Assembly: GCF_008725655.1 (NCBI RefSeq)
Contig: NZ_VYXP01000012.1
Span: forward strand, 1 to 62,852
Source of the DNA: Marinihelvus fidelis
GTDB lineage: Bacteria > Pseudomonadota > Gammaproteobacteria > Xanthomonadales > SZUA-36
DNA: 62,852 bases
Direction of reading: 5' to 3'
This document shows positions 51,683 to 60,469 of this stretch, in pieces. Numbering within the stretch: the stretch's first letter is position 1; each line of letters begins with the position of its first letter. The notes beneath the pieces were generated by a model that was not told the origin of the DNA, made no database searches, and saw only the letters and a program-made list of their open reading frames with translations. A program made the translations under genes and the position numbers.

Positions 51683-52057
51683 GTGAGGCGCGTTCTAAAA
51701 CGTAGAAGTTTTGCGAAGTGGCAGGCTGGTGAAAATATACGAAACGCTGTGTTGTGTAACGTCGTGTTGGAAATGGAGCGGGGCCTGATTGATGCGGTCC
51801 TCGGCGAAAGTTTGTACAAGATGCGTGTGTCCCGCCCAGGGGGTGGTAAGCGGAGTGGCTACCGAGTTTTCGTTGCGGCAAGGCTGGGTACTCGGTATGT
51901 ATTTATGCATGGGTTCCCGAAGAATGTCAGGGCCAATATCACGCGGTCAGAAAAGAAGGCGTTGCAGTTTGCGGGGAAGGCGTTTTTGGAGTTGACGGGT
52001 AATGCGCTGGTGGAATCTCTGAAGGCTGGCGTGTTGTTGGAGGTGGATTGTGAGTGA
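51683..52057 (+). CDS. RelE-like toxin (COG4737-type)
   Basis: A 124-aa basic protein with the pattern of RelE/HigB-family toxins: KRRSFAKWQ at the start, YKMRVSRPGGGKRSGYRVFVAARLGTRYVFMHGF in the core, and ITRSEKKALQFAGKAFL at the C-terminus. Such toxins cleave mRNA on the ribosome. I prefer GTG 51683, preceded by a run of G (Shine-Dalgarno-like), to TTG 51671. The gene overlaps the HTH antitoxin by 8 bp. Confidence 0.8.
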   Translation: MRRVLKRRSFAKWQAGENIRNAVLCNVVLEMERGLIDAVLGESLYKMRVSRPGGGKRSGYRVFVAARLGTRYVFMHGFPKNVRANITRSEKKALQFAGKAFLELTGNALVESLKAGVLLEVDCE

Positions 52058-52352
52058 AATCATTGAGTCGTTGCGCGACGATTTAGGCGCCCTCCATGAG
52101 GTTGGCGCAGTCGATAAGGTCACAATGCGGGAGTTTGAGCGTATTTGTCCGCCGCCAGTGCGGGAGTTCAGCGCGCTCGATATCAAACGCCTGCGGGAAA
52201 GGCTGAAGTTCAGTCAGCCGGTGTTCGCTCTTCACCTGCATACATCGGCATCGACGATTCGCAAGTGGGAACAGGGCGAGACGCGGCCGGCGGGGCCCGC
52301 GTTGAAGTTGCTCAATGTGATTGCTGATAAGGGCTTGAAGGCAATCATCTGA
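52050..52352 (+). CDS. HTH antitoxin (NadS/HigA-like)
   Basis: A 100-aa helix-turn-helix protein. The conserved region is LDIKRLRERLKFSQPVFALHLHTSASTIRKWEQG followed by RPAGPALKLL, the NadS/YiaG-type pattern found beside RelE-like toxins. The N-terminal 45 residues would neutralise the toxin. GTG 52050 overlaps the toxin end. It probably binds the palindrome at 51650-51670. Confidence 0.82.
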   Translation: MSEIIESLRDDLGALHEVGAVDKVTMREFERICPPPVREFSALDIKRLRERLKFSQPVFALHLHTSASTIRKWEQGETRPAGPALKLLNVIADKGLKAII

Positions 52353-52372
52353 CGGTACGGAAAGGTAAAGCG

Positions 52373-52570
52373 ATGAACAGGCTGAAAATTATTCCTGAGT
52401 TCAAAACCGAAGAGGAAGAGCGGGCGTTTTGGAAGGTTAATGACTCCGCCGATTATGTTGAGTGGGAAAAAGCTCAGGTTGTGACCATGCCAAACCTGAA
52501 GCCCTCCACGAAGACCATCTCCCTGCGACTGCCCGAAAGCCTTTTGGACGACGAAAGACATCGATCGTAG
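52373..52570 (+). pseudogene. Truncated CopG/BrnA-type antitoxin remnant
   Basis: A 65-aa frame that begins like the CopG antitoxins found with BrnT-type toxins: IPEFKTEEEERAFWKVNDSADYVEW, then LKPSTKTISLRLPESLLDD. Normally the second helix (LKALANKRDVPYQSL-like) follows, but here the frame ends at DDERHRS. The second half of the DNA-binding fold is thus missing, and no cognate toxin lies upstream. I read it as a decayed gene, though a short functional peptide cannot be excluded. Confidence 0.65.
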
Positions 52571-52577
52571 GCATTAT

Positions 52578-52601
52578 TGCCAACAGCGGAAAATGTTGGC
52601 A
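52578..52601. promoter_or_regulatory. Inverted repeat before the TumE-like gene, likely operator
   Basis: TGCCAACA and TGTTGGCA form a perfect 8-bp inverted repeat with an 8-bp spacer, flanked by AT-rich bases (ATTAT and TAAT). It ends 11 bp before the ATG at 52613 and so overlaps the expected promoter. Confidence 0.6.
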
Positions 52602-52612
52602 TAATTGACAAC

Positions 52613-52897
52613 ATGGGGGAAGATCAACGAACGGCCAGAAGGTGGATAGATGAGGCATCGTTTGTTGAAACGAGCATCGTTCGATTGTCGAAACCGCTCG
52701 AAGGTTCAGACCACCCTTACAAGTACAGCCTGGCTCTGATCGTCGGTGGTCAATGTGTACTTCGCTACGACAATGAGCGTGGCAAAGGGGATCACAGGCA
52801 TGAAGGTGACATTGAGCAGGCTTATGTCTTTACCACGCTGAGCCAACTGTTAAGCGATTTTAAGTCTGACGTCAGGAGGAAGCTTCAAAATGGATGA
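52613..52897 (+). CDS. TumE-family toxin-like protein (DUF6516)
   Basis: A 94-aa protein with the TumE/DUF6516 pattern: a hydrophobic strand pair SIVRLSKPLEGSDHPYKYSLALIV, RYDNERGKGDHRH, then an acidic region and a helical end QLLSDFKSDVRRKL. TumE proteins are toxin components paired with a winged-helix antitoxin (TumA), and exactly such a gene follows with an 8-bp overlap. ATG 52613 fits the family length; an upstream ATG at 52577 would run through the palindrome. Confidence 0.75.
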   Translation: MGEDQRTARRWIDEASFVETSIVRLSKPLEGSDHPYKYSLALIVGGQCVLRYDNERGKGDHRHEGDIEQAYVFTTLSQLLSDFKSDVRRKLQNG

Positions 52898-53252
52898 AAC
52901 GACTTTGAAGATTGGCGTGCGGACAATGGATAAGTTTTTCGAGGGTGTTGCTGAGTCAGTTGAAAATGTCGGGTACACCACGCCTTCACTTTATTTTCCC
53001 TCTGCGGAAGACTTGTTCAAGACCCTGGGGGGTCGGCGGTGGGAAATCCTTCAGGCATTGGCGGGGCAACGTTCTGTCGGCGTTCGCGAGTTGGCACGGC
53101 TGGTCGCGCGGGAAGTCAAGTCCGTGCACCGCGATACCGAGGCATTGGTGGCGGGTGGTGTGATCAGTAAAGCTGATGATGGCAAGTTGAGTTTTCCGTA
53201 CACGCGTATCGTGCTGGAGCCGTTTGAATTCGAGAGTGGGCGGGCCGCGTAG
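52890..53252 (+). CDS. Winged-helix antitoxin (TumA-like)
   Basis: A 120-aa protein; residues 38-105 form a winged helix-turn-helix (LGGRRWEILQALAGQRSVGVRELARLVAREVKSVHRDTEALVAGGVISK). The type, length and location after a TumE-family gene match TumA antitoxins. It likely represses the module through the inverted repeat at 52578-52601. It ends 21 bp from the convergent pilR stop. Confidence 0.77.
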   Translation: MDETTLKIGVRTMDKFFEGVAESVENVGYTTPSLYFPSAEDLFKTLGGRRWEILQALAGQRSVGVRELARLVAREVKSVHRDTEALVAGGVISKADDGKLSFPYTRIVLEPFEFESGRAA

Positions 53253-53272
53253 ATCGCGCTGTCCGGCCGTCC

Positions 53273-54694
53273 CTAGTCGATCCCGTACTTCTTCAGCTTG
53301 TACCTTAGCGACCGGAAGCTGATGCCCAGCTGCTCCGCCGCGCGGGTCTTGTTGTAGCGGGCCTTTTTCAGCGCCTCTTCGAGCATCTGTTTTTCGATGT
53401 CTTCCATGTAGGTGTCGAGCGACTGGTCGGCATCCAGGCCGGGCAGGGGGGCGTCGCCGTTGGCGTGGCCGTTGGCGCCGTCGTGCAGGTCGTCGAACTG
53501 CTCGAGCATCAGGTCGTCGGGGTCGATGGCGCCGCCTTCGCTCATGGTCACGGCGCGTTGCAGGATGTTGATCAGCTCGCGCACGTTGCCGCTGAAATCA
53601 TGTTGCTGCAGGGCGTCCATGGCGTCGGGGCTAATGGCCGGGGCCTGGGTGTCCCACTCGGCGGTGATGTTCTTCAGGAAATGCGTGGCCAGCGCGGGGA
53701 TGTCATCGGGGCGCTCGGCCAGGCTGGGCATGTGCAGTTCGATCACGTTCAGGCGGAAATAGAGATCCGAGCGGAACTTGCCTTCTTCCACCAGCGGTTT
53801 CAGGGCCTTGTGGGTGGCGCTGAGGATTCGCACATCCACGCCGATTTCCTCGCGGGCGCCAATGGGGCGCACGGCTTTTTCCTGGATGGCGCGCAGCAGT
53901 TTCACCTGCATGTGCAGGGGCAGGTCGGCGACCTCGTCCAGCAGCAGGGTGCCGCCGTCGGCGGCCTGGAACAGGCCTTCCTTGTTGGCGTCGGCGCCGG
54001 TGAAGCTGCCTTTTTTGTGCCCGAAGAACTCGCTTTCCATCAGCTCGGTGGGGATGGCGCCGCAGTTGACCGGGATGAAGGGGCCGTCGATGCGCGGGCC
54101 CAGGTCGTGGATCAGGCGCGCGGCCAGTTCCTTGCCCGAACCGCTGGCGCCGGAGATCAGCACCGGGGCCTGGCTGCGGGCCAGCTTGCGGATCATCTGC
54201 CGGCAGCGGTTCATGGCCTGGGAGTTGCCGATCAGGCGTGACAGTTCGCCGTCGGGCTCGACAATGGGAGCCGGTGCGTTGGCGGCGTCAAAATCGTCAT
54301 CCTGCTCCGGGGTGCTGTCGTCGGCGCGCAGGCGCAGGGCGGTGTTAACCAGCTTGCGCAGCATGCCCAGGTCGACGGGCTTGCTGACAAAGTCAAACGC
54401 GCCCAGTTTCAGGGCCTGCACGGCGTCCTCCACCCGCCCGTGGGCGGTGATCACGGCCACCGGCAGGTCCGGGTGGTCGCGGCCGATCTGCTGCACCAGG
54501 TCCAGGCCGTTGCCATCGGGCAGGCGCATGTCGGTCAGGCAGAAGCTGAAGTCGTTGGCGCCCAGGGCGCGGCGTGCCTGGACCAGGTCGGCGGCGGCGG
54601 TCACGCGCAGGCCCATGCGTTCCAGCGTCATCACCAGCAGGTCCCGGATGTCGGGCTCGTCGTCGATGATGAGGACATGCTGGTTGTCGATCAT
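53273..54694 (-). CDS. pilR: Sigma-54-dependent response regulator PilR
   Basis: A 473-aa NtrC-type regulator. The receiver domain has acidic residues Asp11-Asp12 and the phosphorylated Asp55 (LTDMRLPDGNG). The AAA+ domain has Walker A SGASGSGKELAARLI, the sigma-54 contact loop GSFTGA (GAFTGA with one substitution), and LLLDEVADLP. The C-terminal Fis-like helix-turn-helix is NKTRAAEQLGISFRSLRYKL. It should activate the pilA promoter at 50217-50232. ATGA overlap with pilS shows one operon. Confidence 0.93.
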   Translation of the reverse strand: MIDNQHVLIIDDEPDIRDLLVMTLERMGLRVTAAADLVQARRALGANDFSFCLTDMRLPDGNGLDLVQQIGRDHPDLPVAVITAHGRVEDAVQALKLGAFDFVSKPVDLGMLRKLVNTALRLRADDSTPEQDDDFDAANAPAPIVEPDGELSRLIGNSQAMNRCRQMIRKLARSQAPVLISGASGSGKELAARLIHDLGPRIDGPFIPVNCGAIPTELMESEFFGHKKGSFTGADANKEGLFQAADGGTLLLDEVADLPLHMQVKLLRAIQEKAVRPIGAREEIGVDVRILSATHKALKPLVEEGKFRSDLYFRLNVIELHMPSLAERPDDIPALATHFLKNITAEWDTQAPAISPDAMDALQQHDFSGNVRELINILQRAVTMSEGGAIDPDDLMLEQFDDLHDGANGHANGDAPLPGLDADQSLDTYMEDIEKQMLEEALKKARYNKTRAAEQLGISFRSLRYKLKKYGID

Positions 54695-56340
54695 GGGCCC
54701 TCCCTGAAGGCGTTGAGGTCGATGATGCTGGCGCCGCCGCCGGCCAGCGTCATGCGCACGTGGAAACGGGTGCGTTCACCGGGGTCGGAGTCTACCGTGA
54801 GTTCGGCCTGGTTGGCTTCCACCAGCTGGCGGGCGATGTACAGCCCCAGGCCCGAGCCTTCCTTGCGGGTGGTGTAGAAGGGCTGGAAGATGTCCACCAT
54901 CTTCTCTTCCTCGATGCCTTCGCCGTTGTCCTCCACGCTCACCTTGCAGAAGCCGGAGTCGTGCTCGTGGCCCAGGCGCAGCACCAGCTCGGGGCGATGG
55001 CGGTTGTCGCCCAGGTGCTGCAGGGCGTTCTCCATCAGCTTCCACAGCACCTGGTGCAGCTGGCTACGGTCGAACATCACCGACAGCTTCCCGGTCTCTT
55101 CCGGGTTGCCGCGTGGCAGTTCCAGGCGGAACGGGTAGTCGCGGTAGGCGGTGTTGAATTCCTCGCGCAGCTCTTCCAGCCACGGCGCGATGGCGAAGAT
55201 CTCGTGCTGGCTCTTCTCTCGCCGCGACATCTGCAGGATGTTCTCGATGATGCCGTTGGTGCGCTTGACGTTGTTGCGGATGATGGTGATCAGCTTGTCC
55301 TGGTCCGCGGTCAGGCCGTCGTCTTCCTCCAGCAGCTGGGCGGCGTGGCTGATGGCGCTGAGCGGGTTGCGCACCTCGTGCGCGATGCTGGTGGACAGCC
55401 GCGCCAGGCTCACCGACGACATCTCCAGCGCGCGCTGGCTGACCACGTCGTTGTCTTCCAGGAAGACCACCACGGAAATCTCGTTGCCGGCCGGCACGCT
55501 GACGAACTTGGGCACCACCTGCGCCTGGCTGGCGTTCAGGTTAAGGGTCTCGGGCTCCAGCCGCGGGTCGCCCATCCACTCGTCCAGGGCGCGTTTCAGT
55601 TCCGGGCTGATGTCTTCGAGCGCGCGCCGGGCCGCGGGCGGGCTGCCCAGCAGGAACCAGGCGCTCTCGTTCATCATCTTGATGTGGCCGTCGGGGCCCA
55701 CGGCCAGCACGCCGGAGCGCAGCCGGCGGATGACCAGCTCGTTGATCTGCTCCAGCCGGGTCAGCGTCAGCAGCTGCTGCTCGGCGATCAGGCGGAACTC
55801 GCGCGCCCAGTTGGCCAGGATATGCGTGAGTGTGGTGATGATGAAGATGATGACGCCGAAGACGCCGCCGGTGAGGAAGTCGTCGGCGCTGGTAGCGCCA
55901 CCCATGTAGGCGATGGTGGGGCCGGACAGCACCGCCAGCGAGGCCAGGCCGGCAATCAGCAGCGCCAGGCGCAGCGGCAGCACGATACCGGCGGCGGCGC
56001 CGGTGAACACCAGCAGCACGGCCAGGCCGTCGAAGGTGTTCAGCAGCAGCGCCATCAGCAGCACGTCCAGCAGCAGCGACTGCAGTGCCATGTCGCGCAC
56101 GCCCTGCTCGTCCTGCGGGCGCACGATGATGAACACCACGGCAAAACCGAAGTAGACCAGCAGCACGGCGGCGGCCAGCGTGGTGTTGGTGAAGTTGATG
56201 CCCTGGGTGAGCAGGCCGCCGATAAATGCCGCGCCCAAAGCCAGCGCCACGAACAGGCGGAAGCCGTTCAGGTAGCGCAGCACGCGCAGCGTCAGCGCGG
56301 GGGATAAGGGGTAGCCGGTGAAATCGGCAATCTTCTGCAA
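54691..56340 (-). CDS. pilS: Sensor histidine kinase PilS
   Basis: A 549-aa kinase. Six transmembrane segments fill about residues 25-190, a PAS-like segment lies near 200-300, and the HisKA phospho-site is His321 in STSIAHEVRNPLSAI. The ATP-binding domain has ENALQHLGDN (N box), DNGEGIEEEKM (G1) and GSGLGLYIARQLVEAN (G2). PilS senses pilin in the membrane and controls PilR. The start is TTG 56340 with GGAG 6 nt upstream. Confidence 0.92.
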   Translation of the reverse strand: MQKIADFTGYPLSPALTLRVLRYLNGFRLFVALALGAAFIGGLLTQGINFTNTTLAAAVLLVYFGFAVVFIIVRPQDEQGVRDMALQSLLLDVLLMALLLNTFDGLAVLLVFTGAAAGIVLPLRLALLIAGLASLAVLSGPTIAYMGGATSADDFLTGGVFGVIIFIITTLTHILANWAREFRLIAEQQLLTLTRLEQINELVIRRLRSGVLAVGPDGHIKMMNESAWFLLGSPPAARRALEDISPELKRALDEWMGDPRLEPETLNLNASQAQVVPKFVSVPAGNEISVVVFLEDNDVVSQRALEMSSVSLARLSTSIAHEVRNPLSAISHAAQLLEEDDGLTADQDKLITIIRNNVKRTNGIIENILQMSRREKSQHEIFAIAPWLEELREEFNTAYRDYPFRLELPRGNPEETGKLSVMFDRSQLHQVLWKLMENALQHLGDNRHRPELVLRLGHEHDSGFCKVSVEDNGEGIEEEKMVDIFQPFYTTRKEGSGLGLYIARQLVEANQAELTVDSDPGERTRFHVRMTLAGGGASIIDLNAFREGP

Positions 56341-56599
56341 CGGGGGCTCCTTTGTTCTCGCCCGGTGTTTTCGCCTGGATGGCGGCCTTCGCCGGGCCGC
56401 GGCAGTGGCAGTATAGCAATCGTTCGGGCCGTTGAGATGAACCGACGTAGAGAAAGCGCGGCCCCTTACCTATAGTTCGGATGCATCGCGCGACCGACCA
56501 CTAATCACCTCCAACCCCCCGCGGCGCCGATGTCAGCGAGTCCGACTGGTATCCGTCTCGCGCCCCTTCGCATCCAGATCGACCTGGGAGGAGGGAGTC
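56341..56599. other. Divergent intergenic region pilS / M36 protease
   Basis: 259 bp with no supportable gene. It should hold both promoters. No clear consensus promoter was assigned by eye. Confidence 0.5.
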
Positions 56600-59500
56600 A
56601 TGATCGACGAATTGAAATTGAAGGCCCACGGCCGTGTGCTGACGGCCTGCGTGGCGGCGCTCGTGTGCGCGTCCGCCGGTGCCGCCGGCAAACCCGGTGG
56701 CGCGAACACCGCCATGCACGATATCGACCTGCGTGGCGGCGGTGGCCGCCTGGTCACCGGCCAGGCGGCGCGGCAGTTACGCGCCGCGGCGCCGGCGGGG
56801 CAGGCGCAGGCGCTGGCCGATTTTGAGCGCGCCGCGCCCGGCCTGCAGCTACGCTGGAGCGCCCTGACGGGCGCGCCCAGCCGCATTGCGGCCACGAAGG
56901 GGGCATTGACAGGCCCCAGTGCCATGGCGCCCGACGCCATTGCCTACGATTTCCTGGCGCGTAACCCGGCGCTGCTGGGCCTGCAGGCGGACGATATCGC
57001 CGCCATGCGCGTGGCCCGCGAGCTGGGTTCCAGCGCCACCGGCGCCAGTTACGTGACCCTGCAGCAGCAGGTGAACGGCATTGACGTGTTTGGCGGCCGG
57101 GTCAAGTTCACCATCAGCCCGAAGGGCGAGGTGCGCAGCGTGTCTGGCGAGCCCATTGCCAACGTGGCGAAGGCGGCGAGCGGTACGACGCCGCTGGTGC
57201 CGGTGGGCGAGGCGCTGGCCCTGGCCGCGGCCGACGCCCGGCTGGACCATGTCGAGTTCAGCCGTGATCACGGCCTGGTGTGGTTCCCGCTGTCGGCCAC
57301 CGAGTTGCGGCTGGCCTGGAACGTGGTCACCGGCGACGGTGACAGCCCGAACGCCTATCGCAGCCTGGTCGACGCCGTCGACGGCCGCGTGCTGTGGCGC
57401 CAGAACCTGACGTCCTACGCGCACCAGACCGCCATCGGCCTGGCCTATACCAGCGATGGCCCGGACCCGGGCACGCCGTCCGGCACCAGCTCCGGAAACA
57501 CGCCGGGCAGCGACCCTGCCGGCGCCAACCCGCGCCAGGTGCTGCCGTTCGATGGTGAGGACTTCTTCTCCCACGACGACGACCACGCGGACTGGTGGAA
57601 CGGCAGCGGCGAGGCCGACTACAGCCGCACGGTGAGCAACAACGTCACCGCCCGCGATGACCGCCTGGGCGACGGTTCGCCGCAGATCGTCACCACCGAC
57701 CCTTCCGGCGACTACACCGTCAGCCCGGCCTTTGACATTGACCTGTCGCAGGCGCCCAGCACCTACATCAATGCCTCGGTGGTGAACCTGTTCTACTGGT
57801 ACAACCGCCTGCATGATTTCTGGTACGGCTACGGTTTTGACGAGGCCGCCGGCAACGCGCAGGTGAGCAATTTCGGCCTGGGCGGCGCCGAGGGTGACCC
57901 GATCATCGTCGACGCGCAGGACAACTCGACCCCGGCCGACCCGGCCGATGCCGACAACTGCAACGCCTTCATGCGCGCCGACACCGACGGCAACTCGCCG
58001 TCGTCGCGCTTCCTGATCTGTGACCGCGGCGCCAACGGCATTATCGATGCCGGCCTGGACAACACCGTCATTGCCCACGAGTTCGGCCACCTGGTGGTCG
58101 GGCGATTGCTGGAGGGCAACGTTAACGTGTCGCAGGGCTCGGGCATGAACGAGGGCTTTTCCGACCTCTTCGGCCTGACCATCTACGCCGAGGCCGACGA
58201 CGAACTGGACGCGCCCTATGGCATCGGCGGCTGGTACCGGGGGCAGCCCGACAGCAGCATCCGGCGCGAGTTCTACAGCACCGACCCGACGGTGTTCACG
58301 CGCCGTTTCGCCGATATCGTCGACGGCGCGTTCTGCGCCGTGCGGGTGTGCAGCAACGACGACACCATGGCCTGCGGCACCGATGACGACTGCGGTGACG
58401 GCAACACCTGCGACACGGCCTCGTGCGGCTTCCAGTTCCAGTGCGAACCGCCCACGACCACCATTTCGCAGGGGCCCTGCAGGGCGGAGGAGCATGACGC
58501 CGGCGAAATCTGGGCCAACACGCTGTGGATTGCCTACACCAGCATGGTGAAGAAGTTTGGCTACGGCGCGGCGCAGACGGCCTTCCACCAGCTGGTGGTC
58601 GACGGCCTGAAGGGCGCCCCGGACTTTCCGGACTTCCTGGACATGCGCGACGCCATCCTGGTGGCCGACCTGGATTTCCAGGCCGGTGCGGCGCAGTGCC
58701 TGCTGTGGGACGCCTTCGCCAGCATGGGCATGGGCGTGTCCGCGTCCAGCCTGGGCAGCGGCGACATCAACGTGATCGAGGCCTTCGACACGCCGCCGTC
58801 CTGCACGCCCAATATCGACGTCAGCATCACCGCCAATATCGGCCTGGTGTGCCTGGATGACGACACCATCATCCCGATGGACATCACCAACACCGGCACC
58901 GGCGACCTGGTCATCGACGCCATCGATATCCAGGGCCAGGACGCGGCCGAGTTCTCGCTCGACCCGTCGCCGGAGATTCCGCTGGTGGTGCCGCAGGGCA
59001 GCACGGTGTCGTTCACGCTGCACCATGTGCCGGCCGGGGGCTTTGGCGCCCGCAATGCCACCGTGGTGATCACCTCCAACGACCCGGATGAGCCGACCGT
59101 GTCGGTGCCGGTGTCCGCCGAGGTGGGCGCGCCCGACATCAACGTGGCCATCGCCGACTCCGGCGCCTTCGGCAACGTCTGCACGGGCGAGCAGTCCGAC
59201 ATGACGCTGGTGATCAGCAACCAGGGCCAGTGCGACCTGACCATCGACGACATCCAGCTGGGCGGTACCGGCGCGAGCCAGTTCGACCTGCCCACGGCGC
59301 TGGACCTGCCGCTGGTGCTGGCCGCCGGCAGCGACTTCAACCTGCCGGTGCGGTTCTCGCCCGATGCCTGCACGGATTCGACCTACCTGGCGCATGTCGC
59401 CATCAGCAGCGATTCCCCGGGTGAGGGCACGGTCAACGTGCCGATCAGCGGCGAGGCCGACTGTCCGGAGCTGGTGATCGATCCGGTTGGCCTGACCGGG

Positions 59501-60271
59501 CTGAACGCCTTCCCGGCCACGGTTGTCGACACCGACGGCTCACTGGGCTGCTTCTCCGAGAAGTCCGCCGTGCTGCGCAACAACAGCAGCTGTCCCCTCA
59601 CCATTACCGATATCTCCGCCGCCAACGGCGTGGACTTCCAGGTGATGGCGCCGACGGTGTTCCCGATCATCCTGCCGGGTGGCGAGGAAACGCTGGAAAC
59701 GGTGGTGCGGTTTACCCCGCAGTCCGATGCCGATCCGCTGGCGCCGGGTGAGCTGACCGACCTGCTGGTCGTCAACAGCGATGATCCCGACGGTGCGCAG
59801 GACGCGCAACTGTGTGGCGAGTCCGCGCACGGCAGCGGCACGCGCATCCTGGTCACCGAGACCAGCACCGGCATCCCGCTGGTGGTGGACGGCCTGGAGC
59901 GGCTGGACCTGACGTCGAAGCAGAAGAACCGTCCGGGGCCCATCAACCTGGACTTCACCGATGTACCGGTGACTTCGACCGATGTGTGCGGCAATACCGT
60001 CGCGTACCACGTGAACCTGGAAACGCTGCCGCAGGCCGAGAGCACCGGCAAGCACGGTTCGCAGTACACGGCCCACGCCAAGCACGGCAACCTGCAGACG
60101 TCCGACAGCTTTGGCCTGGACCAGTGCGAGTTCCGTGACACCCAGCTGCAGTTGCAGGACGACGACTCCGGCGCCTGCCTGCTGGCACCCAAGGGTGCTG
60201 CGTGCAGTGCCGACAGCGAATGCTGCTCCGGCAAGTGCAAGGGCCCCAGCGGCAACATGAGCTGTAAGTAA
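56600..60271 (+). CDS. Secreted M36 (fungalysin-like) metalloprotease with ASH repeats and cysteine-rich modules
   Basis: A 1223-aa exported protein. Signal peptide about 1-29; FTP/propeptide region about 60-240; M36 catalytic domain about 250-730 with zinc motif HEFGH (His493, Glu494, His497) and third ligand Glu518 in NEGFSD. A cysteine-rich insertion with a CGTDDDCGDGNTC core lies inside the catalytic domain (about residues 575-630). Three or four ASH/choice-of-anchor-D-type beta repeats follow (about 735-1090). The C-terminus has six cysteines spaced C-x8-C-x5-CC-x3-C-x8-C, an inhibitor-cystine-knot-like pattern. A strong ribosome binding site (GGAGG) precedes ATG 56600. Confidence 0.88.
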   Translation: MIDELKLKAHGRVLTACVAALVCASAGAAGKPGGANTAMHDIDLRGGGGRLVTGQAARQLRAAAPAGQAQALADFERAAPGLQLRWSALTGAPSRIAATKGALTGPSAMAPDAIAYDFLARNPALLGLQADDIAAMRVARELGSSATGASYVTLQQQVNGIDVFGGRVKFTISPKGEVRSVSGEPIANVAKAASGTTPLVPVGEALALAAADARLDHVEFSRDHGLVWFPLSATELRLAWNVVTGDGDSPNAYRSLVDAVDGRVLWRQNLTSYAHQTAIGLAYTSDGPDPGTPSGTSSGNTPGSDPAGANPRQVLPFDGEDFFSHDDDHADWWNGSGEADYSRTVSNNVTARDDRLGDGSPQIVTTDPSGDYTVSPAFDIDLSQAPSTYINASVVNLFYWYNRLHDFWYGYGFDEAAGNAQVSNFGLGGAEGDPIIVDAQDNSTPADPADADNCNAFMRADTDGNSPSSRFLICDRGANGIIDAGLDNTVIAHEFGHLVVGRLLEGNVNVSQGSGMNEGFSDLFGLTIYAEADDELDAPYGIGGWYRGQPDSSIRREFYSTDPTVFTRRFADIVDGAFCAVRVCSNDDTMACGTDDDCGDGNTCDTASCGFQFQCEPPTTTISQGPCRAEEHDAGEIWANTLWIAYTSMVKKFGYGAAQTAFHQLVVDGLKGAPDFPDFLDMRDAILVADLDFQAGAAQCLLWDAFASMGMGVSASSLGSGDINVIEAFDTPPSCTPNIDVSITANIGLVCLDDDTIIPMDITNTGTGDLVIDAIDIQGQDAAEFSLDPSPEIPLVVPQGSTVSFTLHHVPAGGFGARNATVVITSNDPDEPTVSVPVSAEVGAPDINVAIADSGAFGNVCTGEQSDMTLVISNQGQCDLTIDDIQLGGTGASQFDLPTALDLPLVLAAGSDFNLPVRFSPDACTDSTYLAHVAISSDSPGEGTVNVPISGEADCPELVIDPVGLTGLNAFPATVVDTDGSLGCFSEKSAVLRNNSSCPLTITDISAANGVDFQVMAPTVFPIILPGGEETLETVVRFTPQSDADPLAPGELTDLLVVNSDDPDGAQDAQLCGESAHGSGTRILVTETSTGIPLVVDGLERLDLTSKQKNRPGPINLDFTDVPVTSTDVCGNTVAYHVNLETLPQAESTGKHGSQYTAHAKHGNLQTSDSFGLDQCEFRDTQLQLQDDDSGACLLAPKGAACSADSECCSGKCKGPSGNMSCK

Positions 60272-60308
60272 GGCTCTCCCCCGCGGCCGCCTGTTCGGGC
60301 GGACGCAG

Positions 60309-60340
60309 AGCCGGCGTCCCTTTCGGGGCGCCGGTTTTTT
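60309..60340 (+). terminator. Rho-independent terminator after the M36 protease gene
   Basis: GCCGGCGTCCC, TTTC, GGGGCGCCGGT is a nearly perfect stem followed by T6, about 40 bp beyond the stop codon. Confidence 0.88.
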
Positions 60341-60469
60341 AGGCGATGACCGGTTGCCCGCCTTTGCTTCCGCGGGCGTTTCAGGGGAAAATGGAGAACT
60401 TGGTCGCGGCGCGCCGCGGTCACCCGAATTCGACATTTTTCAATGACCTGATTCAACCCGGGAGACCCG

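Noticed and set aside
56849..59395. A long minus-strand frame of 848 codons
   Set aside because: It is antisense to the M36 protease, which has clear catalytic motifs and a ribosome binding site; the antisense product is compositionally biased.
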